Shown in pieces: positions 1 through 64,000 of a stretch of 64,000 nucleotides of DNA; the first letter of the stretch is position 1; each line of letters begins with the position of its first letter. The translations under genes were made by a program, and so were the position numbers. This DNA comes from Numida meleagris. Taxonomy: Eukaryota; Chordata; Aves; Galliformes; Numididae. Location: positions 15,850,238 through 15,914,237 of the forward strand of contig NC_034412.1 in assembly GCF_002078875.1 (NCBI RefSeq), read 5' to 3'. The notes beneath the pieces were generated by a model that ran no database searches, was not told where the DNA came from, and saw nothing but the letters and a program-made list of their open reading frames with translations.

Positions 1-3000
1 GGAGCTGAGACCGCTGGCACGCGCTGCCATCTGCCAGGCACAAATCTCCCATTGCTAATGCAGTGTTAGCTGATAGTGGTGCATGTTAACATATATAAGG
101 ATGTGGGTGTTTGCATAAAATACTAAAACAGTTCACCTCTCCCAGCCTTTTACTAAGCTCCAAGGAAGTCCATGCCAAAGCAAGATATTCTACTATGCAC
201 AGTTCTCATTGGGGAGAGAAAAAACTTGTAACAGATTTCAGAAATGTTCAGGTATTGTGGTAATGAGTGAGACATAAAGATGTGCTGTAAACAAGTTGTG
301 TAACATTCTCCTTTTTGCTGAAACTGTAAAATGAAGATTTTTAAAAAACCTAATATGTAAACAGACTTCTGAGAACTAAATATTTTCTGTAGAATGCAAA
401 GAGAATATTTTACATTTTGATCAATGAACATCTGGGTACCTTTATTTATTTACACTTTTTAGGTATATTCTAACTAAAATACTTTGTGAATCTATCATTC
501 CTATAGCTGAAATGCTCTTAAGATATTTTCCTTATGGTTTTTTCCACCTTTTGTAGGCAGGAGGAACTTGTTTAAGTAAGGTTCCAGGAAAACTTAAGTT
601 TCCAGAGTTCTTAAAGCCAGAATAAAATTGTCTTCAGTACTTGTTTTCGAAGTATTCCTATCTTCCCTGAATGCTTTACTGGTACCATTCTGTTTCTTCC
701 TGAATTTGGCATTTTCTCACTCCTCGCAGAATCTGCTGCATGCATTCATGCCAGCCATCTTTACCTGCATGGTCTGTAACTTCATTCACTCCATGGGAAA
801 GGATATAATTATTTTTCTTTTAGATGATGAGAATATGCCTAATATAGTCTTTCCAAACTCATGTGTTCCTGAATATGCAGATCAAATGGCAATCAGTTGT
901 TATTTTTCTTCATATTTCATTTAGAAATGTAAGGTGGCAATGAGTTTTGCAATTCAAAGTTATACTTCGTTTGAGCATCGTAAGCTATCTAATTGCAACA
1001 TGTTTAATCCCATGCTGTTCTGCAGCAGGTCAGCATGTGCGGAGAGTATCCATGTGTATACGCGAGTGCACACACAAAAACTGTGTACATATCTGTGTGA
1101 ATAAAATTATAGACATTATCTAGAATGTAAATACTAGTTGTCATCTGCCCTTTCGTAAACCAGCTTGAGCCAGATGCTACCTCCATAAGTGGTAGTTGTG
1201 GGGGGGATTGTGTTTGCAGAGGTGGATGAGGAGGGGTGTGCTGGGAGCTCTGCATGGCAGGGGGGGAATGGAGCATCTTGCTGAAGGAGCTTCTCCTCCT
1301 TGTGCAGTGTAATTACGGAAAATAAATACAGAGGGGCCTTTGAGAAAGCTGTCAATCCCTCCCTCCCAAGCAGGTCAGGTACTGCCTGACCCATCCTTTT
1401 TGCTTTGTCAGTCTGCTCTGGTGGCAGTGGCTTCTGGGGAGGGCTCCTTTGGTGACGTGCTGGGCAGACAACTGTCTGCTCTTCCACCTGCAGGTGGCTA
1501 CTGACTTTACATTTGATGCCAACTTGTGGTTTTGGCTTATGGAAGTAACTCCTAATGATGAGGACGGAGGTAACAAGCTTCCATGATGAGCTGCTGCGTG
1601 TCAGAAGAGCTTTCCTGCACCCCAGCACTGGCTGCTTCTCAGTTGTGAGTGTAATTGTAGTCCTTGCGCTTCATCCTTGGAGCAGGGGGACAGTGCTGGC
1701 TGAAAATCACAATGAAATAATAGTGTAATAATACTGAAATTTCATTTCTTGTGTAGATTTTCTACATATGAAAGTTGGAGTTGTCAGTTGTGTGAAGGTT
1801 TTAGAGCCCTTGTCATTCACCTGGTAGCTCCTTCTATTTCACAGTTTGTGGTTTTTCTCCACAGGATTTGTAAGTCATTATTAAACATGAGGTTTATTAA
1901 TCATAGCATTAAAAGAGCTACAGCCTTCTGTATACCTACTGGAAGTGGCGTGTGTCAGTGCAGTTGTTTTCTCAGGTTTCTAATTCAGTCCCGTGCCCAT
2001 TGCACTTCCCATTTTAATTTTTGAAATGTGTAGCTCCTGTCACAGTTTATTGTCACTGGACTTTACTATGTATGTGAGCCTCTTTAGTTCAGAAATAGCT
2101 TCCAGAGCCCTAAGGTGAAGGCCCCTGTTGCTGACAGCGGGCCATGAGGCTGCCGTGCTTGTTGCAGGCAGGAGGGAGCAGGACTTCAGCCAGGGCTGTC
2201 CCAGCACCTTCCACTTTCCCACTGTCCCTTGGGTCACTGCAGCAAGGGCCACAGGAGGGGCAGTGGGGACAGCACTGGGAGCAGCACTGCATGTCACCGG
2301 TCACGGGGTAGGGTGCGGAGCATGCCCTGCAGCTTCCCTTTCCCTTTCAGCCCTGTGACTGCTTCCAGCTCTGGAGACTTTCTGCTTTCAGTTTCCAAGC
2401 CCTTCCTCTTCAACATCTCCTGCTTCTCGCTTTGCTTTGCAGAGCATGCGAGGAGGCAGAATGGCACTTGGCATGCAGTTTCTCTGCAGTTGTTCTCCAA
2501 ACGGCTGTTGTCATACATGTGGCTGCTCACAGAGAGCTCAGAGAAAATGTAAGCTGGGGAGGAAAGGAACTCCAGTTGTTTTCAAAAGTATCAAGGTGCT
2601 TGTTTCAGTCATATTTCTCTCTCTTCCCTTTTTTTTTTTTCCCTCCAAAATGTTCACTGGCATTGCAGGGCAAGTCTTTATTAAGTGGCTCTTTCACTGT
2701 GGTAGCCATCTTGTTGTTATCACTAGAATCAGAGCTAAGAAGATGCAGATGAAAAAAGTTTGCAGGGTGGTCTGTCTCTGCAAGGAAAAATCAGGCTAGC
2801 TGGGAAAGGAGAAAACCAAAACAACAGAAAAGAAGAAATTAATTGGATCGGTCCCCTGGGAATGGGCTGCACAGCCTGCCTGGTCAACAGCAGAACAGGA
2901 AAATTCATGCAGACATGTGCCAGCCCTCCCACGTCCCAAAGCTTCCATTTCTCTGCCTGTATTTTTTCTCCCCCACGGTCCCCTTGAGCTGAACAGCTGT

Positions 3001-3020
3001 GCAGTGCTCCCTCTGCCTTT

Positions 3021-3065
3021 TGCCAAGAGCAGTAGGATCCAGCTCTGCCAAGAGCAGTGGGATCC
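3021..3065. repeat. Two-copy short tandem duplication, 25-base period
   Basis: tgccaagagcagtaggatcc (3021-3040) and tgccaagagcagtgggatcc (3046-3065), one mismatch, separated by agctc. It looks like a local slippage duplication. Confidence 0.9.
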
Positions 3066-5762
3066 TCAGTGAAATCTCTGCCTCCAGAAGGGTTTTTCTT
3101 GCTCCTCACAGGTATTTTTCCTCACTACTAAAATTAGATTTCCAGTAAAAAAACCTCCAGAGGTCAATGCAGTCAGCAGAAGTACTTGATTTTTCAGTTA
3201 GGATATTCTGAACAGAAAATGCTGTAATATTGTATTAATTTGTTTCTTTTTTTAAAAACCTAGATGTAGTTTATAATGGCTAGCCACAGTGTGCTAGTTA
3301 CAGAATCATGGTATGCTGCTGCACTGGATTCACTTGCCTTTTGTGAATCTTCTGAATGATATTTGAGTGTGTTTCTTGTCCCCTGTGATTTTTATTTTGA
3401 TTAGCTTTTTCTTGGAGAAGCACAATAAAGCTTTATGGTTATAAGGTAAAACAGTGCAATGTGCTCTATATGGAATTCCCAACTATGTTTTGAGCACATC
3501 AGCCTATAATGTTTGCGATAAAAGACTGTTGAGAATGCTCTGTGGGCTCTAATTGCATCTGCTCAGTAGAATACTTAGTGATTAAAGTACCACAGGGAAA
3601 AAAGACACCCTTTCTGTAGAAGGCTTGATTATTTCACATTTACCAAGCAGAAAGAGAGTGAAGTGTGAATTGGAGAATCTGAACTCCTGCTCACAAGGCT
3701 CAATGAATGAATTTTTCATTGACACTTGTGAAGCAGAGTATGTGATGCTCCTGTAAGAGTATTCTTACAACCCAGGTGAATAGCAAATAGTTTTCATTTA
3801 AACTTTGGTCATGCAAACAGAAGAGTGACAAAGGCATTTATTGGAGAGTCATAAGAAAGTGTTGTGTTTTTTTAATATTTAAAGCCAGAGCTGTGTAGGA
3901 ACATGGTTGTCATGTGAAGGCCACAAACTTCACTTTGTAAGGTGCGTGGTCAGTCAGTTACAATACCAGAATGGTATGTTCATTCTCAGATAATCTGTAA
4001 TTGTTTTTTTATTTTATACTGTGTAGTGGTTGTGCTTTATTCTGCATCTCATGTCCGAAAGAGAATGAGGGATTATGTCAGTGCAGAAAGGAGATCTTAG
4101 TTTCAGATGGAATCCCTTTACTGCAGAATGCACGTGGCTGTGTTGAAATATTCTGTTCTATTTTAGTGCCGAGAGAACTGCCTACCACTGTGTATCCACT
4201 TCTTCACCTTCTTTTCCATACTCTAAAACAAATAAAGATGCTGCAGAAGATTGTGATCATACCTGAGATCATTTCCTAAATTCATCTGTGACTACGTATT
4301 TGTGTTTTACACGGCTCTTAAAAGGACATCTGGCAAGCCAGCACCAAGTAATTTAAAAAACACAACTTTTAGGCTTTTGGCTTATCTCAGACTGCAGCAG
4401 CAGTCTGACAATCCCATCTCCGTCCTTCTGGGGCAAAGACCACTGTACAAGCAATGACTCCCATGGGAACATCAGGAGAGACTGGTGAGAAAGAGAGGGA
4501 ATACTCCCGGCTGGAGTGAGCTACCTTGTCCTTTTATTGCCTCTTCTCCCTTTTTCTGCTTAGCTTTTTATATTCTAGGCTCTTTGATCTATCCTTTATT
4601 CCGTTCTTTGCATCCTGCAGTCTCATTCTTCCCATGCCTTTTAGTGAGACTCTTTCCTGCTCTCACCTGAGATTAAATTACCTTTTATGCTGCTGTTTCT
4701 TTCTCTACTGTAGATCCCCGCATTTTCATTCTTGTCTCTTCCTTGTCTTGTCTCTTCCATGTCATCTTCAGCAGCGGTTTCTGCTGCTAGGTTTTAGGCC
4801 TCTTTTTTCCTCCCTGTCCATCTTACGTGTGCTAGTGCAAGCGTTCAAGTGAAGTGCAAGAAGAAAATAATATGATATTAGGAGATATTCTTCAGCATAC
4901 TGTACGTTACCAATTTTCATTTTACATTCTGTAGTGAGGATTGCTGGAAATCCTGACATGGTGTTATTTTTCTTGTTATCAATGTGTACATTATCAATAA
5001 ACATGTATTTCATATATCTTGTTTCATCTAACAGTGTCGTGTTTAATTGCATTGATAAAAGTTCTGTATTGAGTAAATCAGAGTTAATCTGATTTATTTG
5101 ACAGCGTAGCAAAGCTCTTCACTACAGTCTTTGTGCAGGTCTGCTTTCCTTATTTAAGGGAGATTTGTATATTAAGAACAATTTCAGACAAGATGCAAAA
5201 CCAGCTAAAAGATTTTCTTAGAAAATAAAAGCTGCAGGGAGATGATGAGATGACTGAGCAAATCCAGTGTTATGGGGAAAATGAGACCCTGGTGATAAAT
5301 AATAATCCTGTTAATGTATTCCTGAATGTTAAGAGAATGCAGATCAGTCCCTGGGGGTTAGAACAAGAAGTAAAGGGCTTGTGCTGCACCAGCAGGGAAT
5401 AAAAAGAGTGAGGCAAACGCATTTACAAATGGAAGACTTAGAGAGGGAAACGGGTACAGACAAATGTGTAATGTCCATGGAGCAAGTCAGGCGTAAACTG
5501 CTTAGTGTCTCTTGAGGATCTGGTAATATAAATTAATGATATCTACTGAGTAGGTGATGAGAACTAGGAAAGCATGTTAAGTTGTTTTCTGCCTCCCCGC
5601 TCCATCTTGTATGATTCAACGTGTTTGACTTAAAAGAGAAATTGTGCTTCAAAGTGTGGGAACATGACTCTCACTTTCTTTTGAGAACTCTGCACTCTTC
5701 TATAAAAGAGAGGAATAGGCTCTTTATCTCTTCTCTGGCCTTTTCTGAGCCTAAACAGTTGT

Positions 5763-5840
5763 AATAGAATTAGAGTCACAGAACAGCTCGAGTTGGAAAA
5801 GACCCATAAGAATAATCAAGTCCAACTCCTGGCTCCACAC
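5763..5840 (-). mobile_element. Short CR1 3' fragment
   Basis: The plus strand shows agagtcacagaacagctcga, gttggaaaagacccataaga, then aatcaagtccaactcctggc, the reverse complement of a CR1 tail. It is a diverged short remnant. Confidence 0.75.
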
Positions 5841-6132
5841 AATCATTAACTAATTATTAAGAATTTGACATTTTAAGGCAGTCTGGGGACAAGACAATTA
5901 AAAAAAGCCACATACCTGTCTGAATATTGACTCTATCTAGTTTAGATGTGAATTGATCATTTACTGTAAATATATGTCCATTTTCTATTTCTTTTGTTTT
6001 GGTCTCATTGGGAGAGTGCATTCTGTTGGCTTGCTGTGTGCAAGGGTCTGTAGGGCTCTGACCACTCCTCTTTCAGGGTTATAAGTTTTTTGTTAAATGT
6101 AGTAATTCTTGTTATTGTTGTTTTCCCTTTAG

Positions 6133-62817
<56,685 letters not shown>

Positions 62818-64000
62818 GTAACTATGGTTTTCTTTTGTTAATCTGACCTATTTATGTTACAGCAAGTGCAGTTTGAGGATAGTTTAGTATTTTGACAGAA
62901 TTTTCACCTTCACTGTATTGATGTGCATTCCTGAAGCTCTTCTGATTTATTCTGATTAAAAGCGGGAAGCTCACAACTTCTGAAGAACTAGATCTGTTGG
63001 GAAATGAAAATACTGAAATTCTGTGAAACCAAAACTTGTAAAATATATAGGTAAAATCCATCTGTCTGGTGTCTGGCTGTGTCACAGCCCTCTTGGCTTT
63101 CATGCTTTTGCCGCCTGTGGAAGAAAGCTTGAAATCCTAGAGGTCTGCAGTCCTCATGGCAGATACCAGAGTTGCAGAATCCAGCAGTGAATGGGTACAG
63201 CTGTCTCCAGAGAAGCTAGTGGGAGATTATTTCATAGGCTTTCCCAGAAGGTCACCTGAAGCATTACATTTTTACACATATGTCATTTTCAACGTAGAAG
63301 AGATTTTGGACAGAAACATGCTCATCAAACCCTCTTCATTTGCTTGCATTGGACATATATAAGTAATTGTGAGCAATTAGACACTTTGTGCCAACTGCAA
63401 AGGCTGCCCAATTTCCAAATCATGGACTTAAATGAGATCCTCTTAAAAATAACTGAAATGTAACATGAAGATAAAAATTGGTATGGGGACATGAGAATAA
63501 GCAACGCTGGCCTGGTCTCTCAGATGTTTCTGCAAAGCACAACAGTGTAGATAAGTTGAAACCATGTGGCCTCCTTCTCTGATGGTTGTTATCTCAGGGG
63601 AAGGAAATCATGCTTCTCGTTGTAACGCAGCCTGGGGGATGGGCAAAATATAATGTAGACCAGCCACAGACAGCTTTCAATTACATACCAGACAGTCAGG
63701 AACGGAGAAAGCATATGCAGTGGGGAGGATGAATAAATGTTCAGGACTGCCCTTCTCATTGATCTCATAGCTCTCAGGATTAATTATCCCTTTGCAGTTC
63801 TCTGGGAGCAGGGATCAGTTTTGGTTCCTGCAGCAGAATGTTCTGGGCAGAACTTGAGATCCATGGCCAGAATGGCCTTCTTCCACCTTTCATTGCTCTG
63901 TCTTCTGTTGTATTCACCCTGTTTATAAATAGTATGTATCACTTACAGAGCTGTCCTTCACACTGTTGTTCCAGCTCTTGACTGCTGGAAGTTCAGTGAC
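62818..64000 (+). other. DOCK10: Intron 39, running off the window
   Basis: 1183 bases of intron after the last visible exon. A 68-codon frame starting at an ATG (63156-63362) has no recognised similarity and is not the next DOCK10 exon. Confidence 0.8.

Larger units (their letters stand above)
1..6132 (+). other. DOCK10: Intron sequence upstream of the first visible DOCK10 exon
   Basis: 6.1 kb of AT-rich intron. I looked for the preceding DOCK10 coding block and did not find it. Contents seen are a 45-base tandem duplication at 3021 and a CR1 scrap at 5763. Open frames here, up to 164 codons on the minus strand at 1134-1628, have no recognisable product. No promoter is claimed. Confidence 0.8.

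Noticed and set aside
820..880. Possible C/D box snoRNA (atgatga followed by ctga)
   Set aside because: There is no terminal stem, the spacing is too short and no internal C'/D' pair is visible.
1134..1628. 164-codon minus-strand open frame
   Set aside because: It has no recognisable domain or splice context and low-complexity composition, and lies in the intron upstream of exon 1.
63156..63362. 68-codon frame with ATG, considered as the next DOCK10 exon
   Set aside because: The peptide does not resemble any DOCK segment, and the expected next exon sequence is different.

Overview
The window is vertebrate nuclear DNA, almost certainly from a bird. It holds AT-rich introns with GT-AG splice sites and scattered CR1 LINE fragments, one of which ends in the 8-base direct repeats typical of avian CR1. 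The exons of one very large gene are packed much more tightly than I recall for mammals. Nothing is prokaryotic: there are no operons, CRISPR arrays or phage genes.

The whole window is the middle of one plus-strand gene, DOCK10 (dedicator of cytokinesis 10, DOCK-D/zizimin subfamily), a large guanine nucleotide exchange factor for Rho-family GTPases. I could place 39 consecutive coding exons between 6133 and 62817. All have GT-AG junctions and compatible phases, and together they make 4320 coding bases (1440 codons) with no internal stop. From memory of the human protein (about 2186 residues), the first ~110 residues, including the alternative first exons, lie upstream. The C-terminal ~630 residues, including the catalytic DHR-2 domain, lie downstream. 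No promoter, start codon, stop codon or polyadenylation site of the gene is in the window. Residue numbers below refer to this 1440-residue window product.

Layout: 1-6132 is intron with one small CR1 scrap. Exons 1-2 encode the end of the DOCK-C/D N-terminal region. Exon 3 starts with a Ser/poly-Gly linker and enters the PH domain (exons 3-5, residues ~73-183). Exons 6-13 encode the linker and pre-C2 region. Exons 14-19 encode the DHR-1 (C2-like, phospholipid-binding) domain, residues ~558-748. Exons 20-39 encode the long helical, armadillo-like middle region, with a Ser-rich segment in exons 31-32 and a basic SQTLPIIRGK segment in exons 36-37. From 62818 to the end is the next intron.

Introns range from 85 bases (56018-56102) to 5140 bases (23804-28943). 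Introns under 1 kb are described with the exon before them and longer ones are listed separately. Apart from the gene I support five CR1 fragments, simple repeats, two short tandem duplications and one strong perfect hairpin. I found no second gene, RNA gene or unknown multi-gene system. The most useful second-look items are the symmetric 45-base exon 28, the NAGNAG acceptor of exon 19, the 8-Gly tract before the PH domain, the 85-base intron and the intronic hairpin at 48652-48684.
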